A stretch of DNA of 64,000 bases from Saccharina japonica (GCA_008828725.1 MEHQ01000174.1:1191867-1255866); one strand, 5' to 3'. Counted from the stretch's first letter, positions 44,424 through 56,641 are shown. The notes: generated by a model from the letters alone, not told the origin. Numbers and translations: made by a program.

Positions 44424-45373
44424 ATATACCTGGTATGATGCTACTCCTGTAGACTATATATACGTATACTGCGGTATGTACGTGCCTTGCATTCTTAATT
44501 ATCGCGAGAAACATTCAGCACTTTCTTCCCTCGTCGACTTGCGTCGGATTTGCATTTGTTTTTTTTGTTTCATCCCATTTATTAACTTCGCCCTTCATTT
44601 CTCTCCTTCCTACTAAAATAGTCGTAACTCAGCCTCACTACGGTGCTTGCCTTGCATTTTTATCGCGAGAATAAATCATCACTTTCTTCCCTGGTCGACT
44701 TGCGTCGGATTCCGCCTACCCACGCCACGAAGGCGCTCTCAGCAATTAATTGGTTTCTTTTTCTTTTTTCAAACATATAGTAAAAACGGTGGGACCACAC
44801 CCCCTGAATCTGGTCGGAGTCTGTTAACTCTCGTTATCGACCAATAATGCCGTTAGCACACCCCGCCGTTGTCACACCCTCTCGTTACCACACCCCCTGG
44901 CTGCAGGGCTCTCGTGCATGGTGTTTATCACCGGGGATGCCTTAGATAGCACACCCCCCCACAACAGCACACCCGGTGATAGTAAGTTTAAATGCCAAAA
45001 TGTTATCACCGGGGTGTGCTTTCTTCCGTGTTATACGGTATAGTATGTTACAGCGTTTTGAAAAATGCATTAATCAAAAGACCCCCCCCCCCCGCGCAGA
45101 CAAGGTTATTGTGGGCTGACGCTAATCGCTTAATGGTGTTCACATTAAACCTCCCTTTCTACCCGTCGACATCCAACACACCCAGTGTCCATGCCGATTC
45201 TTCATCCTCAAAAGGTACCAGTTCTGTGGTCACAAAATTACGACACAGATATACTGCGCTCAGTGCAGGACGCAGAGCAGACAATGCAATGCTAACCCCC
45301 AGAACTGGTACCTCTCTAGGATGAAGAATCAGAACGATACGCACCATATTTTGAATACATACCTACGAGTACC
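44424..45373 (+). repeat. ~950 bp duplicated element, copy 1
   Basis: Very close match (a few percent difference) to 49,177-50,127 in the same orientation. Each copy contains an internal near-duplicate (TTGCATT.TTATCGCGAGAA then CACTTTCTTCCCT and GACTTGCGTCGGATT), a C-run, and inverted words GCACACCCGGTGATA and TTATCACCGGGGTGTGC. Confidence 0.9.
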
Positions 45374-45407
45374 CCCAGGATCGAATCCCACCGTGGTGAG
45401 AGATTTT

Positions 45408-45980
45408 GTCTTTATTTGAAAAAATAAAAAGGAACCAATTGCTGAGAGCGCCTTTGTGGCGTGGGTAGGCGGAATCCGACGCAAGTCGACGAAGGAAGAA
45501 AGTGCTGAAATCTTCTCGCGATAAAAATGCAAGGCAAGAACCGTAGTGGGGGAGGAGGGAGAAGAGCCTACTTTGTGACCCCGGATCTGAGTTACGACTA
45601 GGAAGGAGAGAGAAAGGAAGGGCGAAGATAATAAATGGGATGGATAAAAAAAAAAAAAAAAAAAAAAAAAATTGTTATTGCCCTCGATGAAATGCAATCG
45701 AGCGCTGTTCTCAGTTTGGTTGTGCTTTTTTTGTGGGTGAAGAATCGGCACAGACACTGCTGACTGCTGGGTGTGCTGTCGACGGGTGCAAAGCACGGGT
45801 TTTCAGCGCAAACAATCTACTTGCGGGGGGGGGGAATCTTGTGAGTAATGTATTTTTCAGGTGTTTGAGACCAAACAAACGTTATCGTAACACTTTGTGG
45901 CCCTTTTTTCTTCCCGACTTTTATTTCGCCAACCAAAGATAAAGGCTGTGCAACAGCAGCGCCCATGGACAGAACAACAT
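45408..45980 (-). repeat. Inverted pieces of the duplicated element joined by a poly-A run
   Basis: 45,417-45,640 is inverted relative to the start of the element (44,555-44,775). After a run of about 26 A at 45,646-45,671, 45,672-45,980 is the inverse of 50,128-50,436. The run is absent from the other copy. Confidence 0.8.
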
Positions 45981-45981
45981 N
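45981..45981. other. Undetermined base
   Basis: The only N in the window. It lies exactly where the inverted repeat ends and a truncated Mutator-like element begins, so the join may be an assembly junction. Confidence 0.95.
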
Positions 45982-45989
45982 CCCTCACG

Positions 45990-46650
45990 GGATCAATTGG
46001 CCAAAATCACATGGTGCCCGTTTCTGAGGGGTAGTGACAACCAGGCACACTTGTCGGCGCCTAACTATACACTTAGACGTGTCCAGATTATGTTTGGACG
46101 GCTCAGGTCCGGGTGTTATCGGGAGCAGGGTCAGGAGTCAGGGGTGTTAGAGGCAGAGGGTTCTGGCGGCAAGCATGTATGTGTGTTTTACTTGGTCTCA
46201 GGGGGTACCTGAAATACACCCTATACTACAGCAGCAGTCATATTACGAGTACAGTCAAAATACATCAGTCGTATCATATATACGTAGGTGGATGGTCGTA
46301 TCACTCCGAAGACGTACGTACCCAGGTGCGTAAAATGGTTGAATAGAGTTTAAGTGAATTGTGAAAAAGCTTGGAAGAAAATGAAACAACGAAAGAGCGG
46401 TCGCAGACGCAGTGGAGAGCGAGGCACACTGTAGGCAAGTGGTTTAAGCGAAATATATAACCAAAAACGGTTGAAAGCCAAGCATAATAGACATTTACAG
46501 TAGTTGTACCCGGGACGCTATCTCTCAAAAATGGGTACCATTGTTTTTTGGCCAATCGCGTGGCTCGCTGGGCGTGTTTTTCACTTGATTCCAGGCTGTA
46601 CCCGTTTTTGAGTGAAAACCGACCGGGTATACCCGTTGTTGGATACTGCC
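45990..46650 (+). mobile_element. Mutator-like element, left end truncated
   Basis: Inverse of 10,121-10,880 over most of its length. The right TIR is complete (GGTACCATTG through CAGGCTGTACCCGTTTTTGA and CCGACCGGGTATACCCGT). The left TIR begins only at GATCAATTGGCCAAAATCAC after the N. It carries the second copy of the small ORF (45,997-46,212). Confidence 0.75.
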
Positions 46651-46839
46651 TAAAAATATTATCATTGTAGTATGCCAGAGCAGGGACGGTATATAGCGGA
46701 CAAGAACAAATACCAGTACGTATCTTGGGGCAGATGGGCAGGTACTGTAGGTGCAAGAAGTTGTTCCACTATGAAAAATTTCCTATCCAGTCGCCGGCAT
46801 CTGTGCGGAGCCCTTGTAACGGCCCAACAAAAGTACAAA

Positions 46840-47175
46840 ACCAAAAACGGGGGAAGCACAGTAGTCCCCACCCACAGACATGACAGGACTCAACCGCGTA
46901 TCAACCCACCCACCAAAGCATCCATCCACCCACCTAACCACCAACCCACCTAAACACCACGCGCTATAACAGTACAGCAGTACAGTAGTGCGTAGGTCAG
47001 GAGCATGGGGCTGCTGTATCGTACTGGCGGGTAAAGATAATACAACGCAAATTAGGGACATCGCAGACACGACAGCACTCAACCACGTACCAACCCACCC
47101 ACGCACCCACCCAAACACCCACCCACCCACGAACTCACCCACTCACCATGTGCTGCATGAGTACAGCAGTACGTA
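46840..47175 (+). repeat. CCCA-rich duplicated segment
   Basis: Two degenerate copies, about 46,870-46,990 and 47,065-47,175, of a CAACCCACCCACC-rich stretch ending in ACAGCAGTAC. This is not a telomere: the unit is irregular. Confidence 0.6.
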
Positions 47176-47189
47176 AGTGAGGATCAAAC

Positions 47190-47700
47190 TTTCGATCGAT
47201 CGCACAACAACAGGAGTAACAACAACAGAACAGCAGTATGCAGGAATCACCCCGTACTTATTGTGTAAGTCTTACAGCAGGAAGCAGCAGCAACACTGCC
47301 GTAATACGTCGTAATGCTGTAGAGTATGTACACCTGTTGAGTGCGCACGTTTGTGCGTTTGTGCGTATGCTGACACAACATCCCTGAACCAACACACGTA
47401 CAGGTACATGCTGTCGCTTTCGATCTATCGGACAACAGTAATAATAAGAGCATCAACACCAGTATGCACCAGGAAACACCACTTCTTGTGTATCCACTAC
47501 TTGCAGCAGGAAGCAGCAGCAACACTGGTGTAATACGTCGTAATGCTGTAGAGTACGCGCACCTGGCGTGTGCGCACATGTGTGCTTATGTATGCTGGTA
47601 CAACAACCCTGAAACAACACACGTATATACATGATACATGCTGTCGCTTTGGTGCGTGCTCATGAGTTCATACACATCCAGCGTAAGAAAGAAGCAGCAG
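47190..47700 (+). repeat. ~230 bp tandem duplication
   Basis: 47,190-47,425 and 47,426-47,655 align throughout (CAGCAGGAAGCAGCAGCAAC then ACT, TAATACGTCGTAATGCTGTA, CATGCTGTCGCTTT). A partial third unit begins at 47,655. Confidence 0.75.
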
Positions 47701-48699
47701 CACTCTGTAATAGTACCATTTCGAGTATCATCATACTGCGCCTGCTAGCTGTTGTATCATGCCTGGTACGCCGCAATACAGCAGAGCGAGAGCAAGAAGC
47801 AGCACCACTCGGTAGATTGACACCCCTACGAGCATGACACTGCTGCTGCTGTGGTTGCACCTGACGACGTAAATGACGCATGATACGCACCAGGTTACCA
47901 GGTACCCTACATTTACCATTATTCCCGGAAATGTTACCACCGTTTGGATTTGAAACAAACTACGAAACATTTCTTACATTTTCGGACAAATTGGTGCGGT
48001 AACAAACTCGATGCGGTGATCCTCCCTGCGTTATCGGCAAATTTAATTTTTTCCTATCGGACGAATCGTGTGTACGGAATGACAGCTTGATGGTGTATTC
48101 ACGATCATATGATACGAAAGAGTGCAACCGTTTCGACAGACGTATGATGCACCAGCACACGAGCCCCACGTCCTGTGTGTAGACGTAAGACACAACACAG
48201 CAGCAAGCAGAAGCAGCGTAGGATCACGAGTACTGCTGCTGTTTTCGCTGCTGTTTCACGACCTGGCACGTACGAAGAGTATGCATGATACGTACCTGGT
48301 ATACTTCAACACGTACGTGCTTGTTGTATTTCGAAAGGTGTACAGTCTACGAGTACAGCAGCACAGTGTGTGCGAACGGAAACCAGTGTTGCGCGGGGAG
48401 ATAAACACGTACCAGGTATGTATCCACGCAGACCTGGCGATGTAGCAGTATGCCATGAAACATACATACATCAGGCCACACTGCTGCACAGTGACCGACA
48501 ATATGCCCCAACGCTGTCACGCTGTGCTGCTGTTGTATGAACGCATGTTCGAAGATTACGGTCGACGTGTCGTCCGATCGATGCCCTCCTTGTTGTGGCG
48601 TGCGCGTGTGCTCTTCTGCATGTGCCCTCTTCGAAACCCATCAAAGGCTGAAGGGATCGTGATTGTCCGTCATGTATAGGGCTACGAACAGGCTACAGG
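47701..48699. other. No gene recognised
   Basis: Short ORFs and CAGCAG/TACGAGTA words only. Confidence 0.4.
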
Positions 48700-49150
48700 G
48701 TGTGGCAAAGGCGGGGCTTTTTTCACAGATAGAAGCGGGTTTCACGTTGCCCTGGTACGGCTCGCCCGAGTGGGACGGGGTACCCCGCAAAGACCGACTC
48801 TATTTTTTCGGCTTCGCGAGCGCCCCGCGCGGGCCACGGGCCACGGTCGAGGGCGAGGCCCCGGAGGGCACGCTCCCGTCGGCCCCCCGCGCGGTCGCGC
48901 CCGGCGCGGCGAGCTCGGCCGCGAGGGGCGAGAGCGAAAACGCGCCGCTGACAAAAACAGGGCCTCACGCAAGAAACCGTGACTTGTAATCGCTCCCGCG
49001 GGAAAAATACTTGAGCGTCCGCCACGCGAGCCACAGAGCTCGGATCGAGCCCAAACCCCGACCAATGTGTCCGGCCGGGCCTCCCGTGTCGGGGTACTTA
49101 GCGTTTTGCCGAAAAGCGCTCGCGCGGAGAGAAAAGTTGCGAAAAGTGCG
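48700..49150. other. GC-rich island
   Basis: Sharp rise to very high GC/CpG (CGCGCGGTCGCGCCCGGCGC) between AT-richer flanks. Open frames exist on both strands (plus 48,663-48,989; minus 48,742-49,176) but look composition-driven. The composition differs from anything else nearby except 26.0-26.4 kb. Confidence 0.45.
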
Positions 49151-49176
49151 AACATTTCACAAACATAACTATACAT

Positions 49177-50127
49177 ATATACCTGGTATGATGCTACTCC
49201 TGTAGACTATATATACGTATACTGCGGTATGTACGTGCCTTGCATTCTTATCGCGAGAAACATTCAGCACTTTCTTCCCTCGTCGACTTGCGTGGGATTC
49301 GCATTTGATTTTTTTGTTTCATCCCATTTATTATCTCCGCCCTTCATTTCTCTCCTTCCTACTAAAATAGTCGTAACTCAGCCTCACTACAGTACGGTGC
49401 TTGCCTTGCATTTTTATCGCGAGAATAAATCATCACTTTCTTCCCTGGTTGACTTGCGTCGGATTCCGCCTACCCACGCCACGAAGGCGCTCTCAGCAAT
49501 TAATTGGTTTCTTTTTATTTTTTCAAATATACAGTAAAAACGGTGGGACCACACCCCCTGAATCTGGTCGGAGTCTGTTAACTCTCGTTATCGACCAATA
49601 ATGCCGTTAGCACACCCCGTCGTTGTCACACCCTCTCGTTACCACACCCCCTGGCTGCAGGGCTCTCGTGCATGGTGTTTATCACCGGGGATGCCTTAGA
49701 TAGCACACCCCTCCACAACAGCACACCCGGTGATAATAAGTTTAAATGCCAAAATGTTATCACCGGGGTGTGCTTTCTTCCGTGTTATACGGCATATTAT
49801 GTTACAGCGTTTTGAAAAATGTATTAATCAAAAGACCCCCCCCCCCCGCGCAGACAAGGTTATTGTGAGCTGACGCTAATCGCTTAATGGTGTTCACATT
49901 AAACCTCCCTTTCTACCCGTCGACATCCAGCACACCCAGTGTCCATGCCGATTCTTCATCCTCAAAAGGTACCTGTTCTGTGGTCACAAAATTACGACAC
50001 AGATATACTGCGCTCAGTGCAGGACGCAGAGCAGACAATGCAATGCTAACCCCCAGAACTGGTACCTCTCTAGGATGAAGAATCAGAACGATACGCACCA
50101 TATTTTGAATACATACCTACGAGTACC
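49177..50127 (+). repeat. ~950 bp duplicated element, copy 2
   Basis: See 44,424-45,373. Here the element continues into 50,128-50,436, which in the other region is found inverted at 45,672-45,980. Confidence 0.9.
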
Positions 50128-50524
50128 ATGTTGTTTTGTCCATGGGCGCTGCTGTTGCACAGCCTTTATCTTTGGTTGGCGAAATAAAAGTCGGGAAGAA
50201 AAAAGGGCCACAAAGTGTTACCATAACGTTTGTTTGGTCTCAAACACCTGAAAAATACATTACTCACAAGATTCCCCCCCCCCGCAAGTAGATTGTTTGC
50301 GCTGAAAACCCGTGATTTCCACCCGTCGACAGCACACCCAGTCAGCAGTGTCTGTGGCGATTCTTCACCCACAAAAAAAACACAACCAAACTGAGAACAG
50401 CGCTCGATTGCATTTCATCGAGGGCAATAACAATGTATTATTTACGAAGTAGAAAGTCCTTTTTCGGGGAATTAGCTGCTGTTTTTATATATTTAGTATT
50501 TAGCTGCTGTTGTGATGCGTAATG

Positions 50525-50630
50525 AAAGAAAATTGTTATAAATACGTCAGCTGTGAGTTCAACCGATTGAATAGTTGATACTCAACTTTCCGAGCTGCGT
50601 AGAATGTTTGTTCCATGTGCTATTTGTACT
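50525..50630 (+). repeat. Dispersed repeat B copy
   Basis: ATACGTCAGCTGTGAGTTCA then ACCGATTGAATAG, matching 41,360 onward. Confidence 0.7.
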
Positions 50631-50727
50631 GTAGTGTTCGTTCATCCTCCAGCACATACAACACAGACCAACGAATAAGAAATAACCCACAGCTAAATAC
50701 GACCAAAACGGCTGACCTCTTTAGAAA

Positions 50728-51936
50728 GGGCAGCGGCCAAAAACAGGTACACCTGGTCCGTTCGGGGCCAAAAACACGTGCATACTAAAATCAAGTTTAA
50801 AACGCACCCCACGAACCTGCCGTTCCTTGCAACGCAAAGTAGTTGTTTTTGCACCCGAATGGCGAGCGCCAGCCCCCTCTTCAACAGTCTTGTAGTTTGA
50901 GTACTGATAGTACTGTAATTGTGTACCAGGTATAGGCCTAGTGTGTTTATTTGGGTGAATGTTCTTATATATCTGCTACCCACGTTCGAGTATAAATGTG
51001 AGTGAATGCTTTTAGTTGCGAACTGTTGTGATTGCAACGATTATACGAAGGGCACGAGCGAGTATCTGGAATCAAAATCAGTAACAACTAACTGCTGTTA
51101 TGGCTGGGACACAATTTTGCCAAGGCCCTTTTGTCAAGTAGCGTAATCAGACAGGTACCACCGTAGTATTGATAGTAGTAGGTGGAAGATACCTCATACT
51201 TACATGCAGGCCGTTTACCAGGAACCGCTTCGCGGCGGCCACACAACGCTCCGGCGTCGAACGATAGAACAAGACCACTTTTATTTCAGGACTGCCGTCG
51301 GTGGCCAGGAGCTACTGCTGTAGCTCTTATCCGTATGAAGAACTAGCTATAAACTCGATTGGGCCGATCGGTGTTACTTGCCACTTGAATTGCCCGGTGG
51401 CTACCCCCTTCTTTTTTCGGTCGCTTTCAAGTTTTTGTTCATGTTCTTCGCGCTCGCCCGGTGGCTACGTATGTGAGTAGCTGCTATTAATAGTACGAGG
51501 AACGAACGCCTGCTACTGTATTCTCCCTTCTCAGCTTGCGACACCCCTGGTATCCCAAGTCAACCACAATCCCGAAGGGGAGCCTTCTATCTCGTATTAT
51601 TTCGGCGGAGGTGTGCAGGCAGATATGTGTGTCGCTCGAGTGGCGTGTGGTGCGAGGTGCGAAGGGGGGAAGGGGTCTCCGCGTACGTTGGCATTTGTAT
51701 AGGGGGCATAGGGTGGAACTATGAAGGGCCTCTGATTGGCTTAAAAACGACAAAAAAGGTGAAAGTCAAGCAGAGTAGACAAATACAGGTATACCTGGGT
51801 TTTAAAGAGGCAAAACAGGTACAACGAGTTTTGGACCAATGGCAGGGCACGTGGAGTGCGTTTTTGACTTGATTTTAAGTATGTACCTGTTTTTGGCCGC
51901 AAACGAACCAGGTATACCTGTTTTTGGCCGCTGCCC
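50728..51936. mobile_element. Mutator-like element with ~160 bp TIRs, second subfamily
   Basis: Starts GGGCAGCGGCCAAAAACAGG and ends with its complement. Flanked by CTTTAGAAA (50,719-50,727) and TTTTAGAAA (51,937-51,945), a 9 bp duplication with one mismatch. The TIR plan (CCAAAAACAGGTAYACCTGG, a second CAAAAAC block, AATCAAGT, AAACGCAC) parallels the element at 10,121, so both belong to one superfamily. The interior has a short minus ORF (51,487-51,753) but no transposase. Confidence 0.75.
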
Positions 51937-52321
51937 TTTTAGAAATGTTAAGAAAACTGGGTTCAGACATGTGCTCAGCGGCGAGCGCTAAATCCTACAT
52001 ACCAGGTATACAATGGCCCATGCTCAAACTCGTTCAAGGATCGTGTCACAGTAAGGTTCTAAGGCTTACGAGGTACTCAGGTTGGTCGTGTCCTGTTGGC
52101 GGGCCCATACGGTAGACGCATTTACTCGAACAAAAGTACCGCGTCCTGAAGAAAGTAGCTCGAAGCGTGACTGCCGTGACACACGGGGAGGGCCGAGGGC
52201 CGAGGTGGCCAGGTGTCCAGGCGACCACGTACGAGTTGCGAGGTGGCAAGTCGATCACATCGACAAGCAACGCAATATTGCATAGGGATCCGTGTAACAT
52301 GGTTGGGCGGAGGAAGGGGCA

Positions 52322-53011
52322 ATGCCACCGCGATTCGACATCACTTCTTGCCTTTCGGTGGGGGGGGGTTGGGAGTCCATAACTGGAAAGCCCACACTTA
52401 TACTACGCTCGTCACGATATGAACTACATTACATGTTCAGCTTGAAGATTTGGTTTCGACAACGCACTCAAGAAATCGCACCCACGGTGACAAACATCGA
52501 ACAAGGGCCCAACATACCGCCACTACCCACAACGGATGACGCGTTTCGTGTAATCTTATCCAACGGTTGGACTGGACCCCCTCTCTATCGAGATCCCGAA
52601 AAGAAAGAGGGCAAACAACAGGCGGTTATACTTGGGTTATATCGAACTTTTCGAACACAAGACAGGACGTATATACAATCCGTAAAACATGGACAAACCC
52701 CGCACCTTGCGCGACATTTGGCGTTCCGAACGTTCCTTACCACGCGCATACCTTGCTCACTTTCCACTCGGATCTCGAAAGAGTCGGATCTCGAGAGGGG
52801 GGGACCCCCCGTCCACGTGCCGTACATACCCAAGTGCAACATATTCTCCAATCATACAGCTAAATACTTACAGAACACATTTCTTGTCAGAGCAGCCGGA
52901 ATTTCACGCAAGCACGCGTTTTGTTGGCTACGCTCATGCGATCATGCTGGCGCATCAAGGAGGCGGGAACAGGCGTTGCTAAAGCGCAAATGCCATTCCG
53001 CAGGCAACTGA
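52322..53011 (+). CDS. Hypothetical protein, 229 residues
   Basis: Open from an ATG at 52,322 to a TGA, the longest non-repetitive plus-strand ORF in this part. The middle is protein-like (NIEQGPNIPPLPTTDDAFRV, ILSNGWTGPPLYRDPEKKEG), as is the end (FLVRAAGISRKHAFCWLR). No membrane segment or recognised domain. It heads a series of plus-strand ORFs to 57.4 kb. Overlapping frames (52,567 and 52,689) are also open, which lowers confidence. Confidence 0.35.
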   Translation: MPPRFDITSCLSVGGGWESITGKPTLILRSSRYELHYMFSLKIWFRQRTQEIAPTVTNIEQGPNIPPLPTTDDAFRVILSNGWTGPPLYRDPEKKEGKQQAVILGLYRTFRTQDRTYIQSVKHGQTPHLARHLAFRTFLTTRIPCSLSTRISKESDLERGGPPVHVPYIPKCNIFSNHTAKYLQNTFLVRAAGISRKHAFCWLRSCDHAGASRRREQALLKRKCHSAGN

Positions 53012-53413
53012 GTAGTCTTCAGGGTTGCCACGTATAGGAAGGCCCGTTTGTTTATGTTCACGGTGTCACCACCGACCATGGTATTATCCCCCTAAAGCAC
53101 GCGTCCGTGTAATCATGTACAGTAATAACAGTGACCCATCTCGTAGAGTTTTGTTTTGGGTGGAGGTTTGACTTCCACGCGAACAAAACACTTCCGTGGT
53201 GGCGCTCTTTCAACCCCAGGGTTTCGGTTATAGCTGGAATCTACAATCTACCAGTTCGATACGCAGGTACTGTAGTTGGATCACATGTTGACTCCCAAAA
53301 GCGTAATTGCTGCCGCATACGGTAGGGCTCATGTAAAGGATTCAAATGAACAATGGTAATTCGCTCGAGCTACTGTAGTTATCACCGTCTACATAGATGA
53401 AAGATAACCGACT

Positions 53414-53686
53414 ATGCGCCCAAAGCGGCGAATCTTTCACCATATGCGAGAATCGGACCAATCCGGAGTTTGTGCCATCTCTTGCGCGAACTACAGTAGC
53501 CCTCGCACGTTCCACATACCAAACTCGTACACGACATTTGTCGTGGATGGCAGCTTCCTCGCGACATACCGCGCCACCTTAAAGTCTAAGTACGCGGTCG
53601 ATCGATCGATGACGAGATTGTCCGAGCAATTTAGTGCCGTAGTAACACCTCTCTTTTTGGGTGAGGCTACATCAACCAGGGCATAA
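53414..53686 (+). CDS. Hypothetical protein or exon, 90 residues
   Basis: ATG-started frame with balanced composition (SYTTFVVDGSFLATYRATLK, RLSEQFSAVVTPLFLGEA). No family recognised. An upstream coding-like fragment at 53,050-53,100 reads FVYVHGVTTDHGIIPLKHAS, so exons of one gene may be scattered here. Confidence 0.3.
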   Translation: MRPKRRIFHHMRESDQSGVCAISCANYSSPRTFHIPNSYTTFVVDGSFLATYRATLKSKYAVDRSMTRLSEQFSAVVTPLFLGEATSTRA

Positions 53687-55060
53687 CATGCGTGCATACA
53701 TCGATAGCGACTGCATGTATAAACTTTAACATAGACTCACCAGGTACTACTGTAGATAGCACGTAACCCTAATAACAACTCATACGCGTCAACTATTTGC
53801 CCGTCTAATTTCACGGCATGTCATTTTGAAGAGATACACAGACAGGTGCCCCACGATTCATCAACTGTTTACGTTTTGTATTGTTCTGTGCACGTCGCTA
53901 TGTCGCTTTGACGCGACCAAGTAAAGCCAACACCGCCATCTACGTGACGCAGGGTGGATTGGTGCCAAGCGTTTGACGGCCTTCCGCTCATTCGTGTGCT
54001 GGCTTTCTCGTCCATCGCAGGAAACCCACCTATGTCATCGAGGAGCACAAATCGCAGGCGAAGCTGGTCTGGGCAGGCTTGCTGACAGCACTCTTGGGAT
54101 GTGAGGACTACATCAATATATGTATAGGCCTTGCTCTCGAATTTGCGAGTTTCGCGGAAGCGAGTCTCATTGAGACGTGTGTTGTACATGCCAGGGATCG
54201 AAACAAGCTGACGACCTTGTCACCCCTTCATACTTCTAGGCCCGCGCCACGCGTGGATGGCAACTACTGCCCAGAAAATCCTCCAATCTATACTTACCCT
54301 TCAATTTCCACCCATGCCTCACATCAAAACTTGAAATTTAACTGTGGACACCAAATCTACTGCTTGTAGGTGCACGCACTTGGCGTGAGGCTTCGTACAT
54401 AGCGTTATGCTGCAAATGGAACGTAACATGAACAACAGAAGAAGAAATTGGAAACGTAGTGTGAGACCAAAACTACGTCGCAGGGGCAGAAGAAATCCCA
54501 AACCCGAACGTCTGACGACAGCTTCCAACATGTTTTTATAACTGGTACTACCCCTGTATATACCAGGTACAATATACGGAATTGTATATTACATAATGAA
54601 GCGTGGCCCATGTACCTGGTGCCTGCTCCGTGTCATTCGAAAAAAATCGGTCGTTGCTGTCAGGTGAACATAGCACGATTTTTTACTATTCATGTAAAAG
54701 GTACAACTTGCGTTAGATAATAAGGATACTCTCGTTGGCATTATAATCGACATCTAGGTATAGATCATTATACCATCTTCTATATATCTGTGCAGCGCTT
54801 GTTCCCTGCACACCACCCACAAATATAAGAAGGAACACTAAGGTAGAATGTAGCGATTCAAACATGGAAGGCGCTATCAATCGGACCTGTGTAATTCGCA
54901 AATTAACACCAAAAACGCAGTCCTAACCGACGTTTCATCGGTCAAATCTGAAAGGGTGACATTCATATAGACAATTTTCCGAGTACAGTACTCGTTAACT
55001 TCTACGAAGCATCGACGCAATTGGTTATGTACTGCCTATTCTCTTAACCTGGTACTCGGC
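53687..55060. other. No gene resolved
   Basis: Short frames on both strands. TACCAGGTA words at 54,560. Confidence 0.3.
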
Positions 55061-55426
55061 ATGCCTGCCTCCTTTCCTGTTAATTGTTTGCATGCAGTCA
55101 CGGTTTACCAGAGCGCGAAGATGGGCTTAAAGCGCCTCGACCCCGACACGAGCTTCAAGGTGTCGGTGAGCTACGTCTGCAGCGTTGATCGGTTGACCCT
55201 TTTTACGGCTTCAATATTTAGAGCATGCCAGAACAAGTTGCTTCCACTTTCTCTAATATTGCCCACGGTTGTAATGAGACTAAGCCCACTCGAAATTCGC
55301 TCTAAAACATACGCCATGGTCACCAGCAACCAAACGTATCGCGGGCTACTCAAGGAGACTCACACACCCAACGGCTATGTGCCGGACGTTTTCATGAATG
55401 TATTTGCCAAGACACTGCTTCTTTAA
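55061..55426 (+). CDS. Hypothetical protein, 121 residues
   Basis: ATG-started, balanced composition, beginning MPASFPVNCLHAVTVYQSAK and containing TSFKVSVSYVCSVDRLTLFT and ETHTPNGYVPDVFMNVFAKT. No family recognised. Could be a small protein or terminal exon. Confidence 0.3.
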   Translation: MPASFPVNCLHAVTVYQSAKMGLKRLDPDTSFKVSVSYVCSVDRLTLFTASIFRACQNKLLPLSLILPTVVMRLSPLEIRSKTYAMVTSNQTYRGLLKETHTPNGYVPDVFMNVFAKTLLL

Positions 55427-55620
55427 TAACGCATGCCCACCTTCTGAGACCCTGACATCACCTCATACCGTGTCGAAGCAGACGCTACTGGAGGCATGCC
55501 GCATACCGAAAGCCGAAATGCGTCGGATTTTCGGAACAGCGAGACACAAGCATTCACCACGGTAATTCGAGTAGGTCTGAACAGCAAATCAAAGTTCTGG
55601 GGGTTTTTACTGTTCTGGCT

Positions 55621-55827
55621 ATGGTCAACGGGATAAAATCACGAAACAAGCACGCATCAGAAAACTTGCGTATACCGTGGCCGGGCATTGGTTTAGTCGC
55701 GTTTAAGTCTATCTCGTCCAGCGAGCATGGTACAGCTAAGCCCCGAACCGCTTCTTCCTTTTTTCGAACCGTCAATGTTACCTATTCAAAAAGTGGTCTG
55801 GCCAAGTATTTCCTGTGCTTGGGTTAA
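55621..55827 (+). CDS. Hypothetical protein, 68 residues
   Basis: ATG-started frame (ENLRIPWPGIGLVAFKSISS). Unknown. Same strand as its neighbours. Confidence 0.25.
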   Translation: MVNGIKSRNKHASENLRIPWPGIGLVAFKSISSSEHGTAKPRTASSFFRTVNVTYSKSGLAKYFLCLG

Positions 55828-55899
55828 AAGTAAAACAAACTTAGTTTTATCTATGGATACAGTACTGCAACTGTACAATGCAGTGCGAAACATGTATTT

Positions 55900-56295
55900 G
55901 TGAATGCGGTGTTAGTTCGCTCGGACGTACCATATATACCTCTTAGTACGAGCAGCGATCTCCAAACCAATCGAAAGTGTGAAGAGCGGAAGGTCACCAG
56001 CACATTGGCTGCGAGGTTGGGACGTGATTCGTGCCGTGTGCCGCGCGTGGCGTGTGCTGGAAGTGATTGGTTCTGCGGGAGTGGACAATACTATCACGCG
56101 GAGTTTCTTCGCGAGGCCCCACGAATTATAATGTTGTATACCAGGTGTCTGTTTATTTTCGAATTCATATTTTTGTTTTCTCGTCTTATGGAAGATTTAC
56201 GCATATCTTTGCAGACGGCCCGGTTCACCATACGTTTGGTTTGGATGCTGCTGTGCAGGGACTTGTTTGGGATATTTGCATCGATCCATGTTTGA
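55900..56295 (+). CDS. Hypothetical ORF, possible membrane protein
   Basis: 131 codons from a GTG. Lacks an early ATG, so it may be an exon or chance. The C-terminal half is hydrophobic (LFIFEFIFLFSRLMEDL then VWMLLCRDLFGIFASI). Confidence 0.2.
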   Translation: MNAVLVRSDVPYIPLSTSSDLQTNRKCEERKVTSTLAARLGRDSCRVPRVACAGSDWFCGSGQYYHAEFLREAPRIIMLYTRCLFIFEFIFLFSRLMEDLRISLQTARFTIRLVWMLLCRDLFGIFASIHV

Positions 56296-56641
56296 CCGCG
56301 GGAATGTACCGTGCGCCGTGTTCCACGCGTGCATGTACCGCGTGCATAATGTTGATATGTGTTTATGGTTTAAAAGCAACAGCCAGCCAAGTATAGGTCT
56401 TGAATTTGGGGACCTCGGTTTGTGTCCCGGGGAGCGCTTCTACTCTCGTGTTTTTTATCGTTTACCTTTTCTGATTCATTGCATTTTTGCGTTGTCAATC
56501 TGGGTGTGCTTGGCCAATATTAATAGTGTAGTTATAGGGCCTTCTTGTATGTTTCCGTCGCTTTAGAGCAAACATACATGCAAAGGGTGTGGTGGGCAGT
56601 GCTTATGGTCGCTAAAACAAGAGCAACATATACCATCTTAC

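Noticed and set aside
46840-47160. CCCA-rich sequence as interstitial telomere
   Set aside because: The unit is irregular (CCCACCAAAG, CCCACGAACT), not a telomeric hexamer or heptamer.
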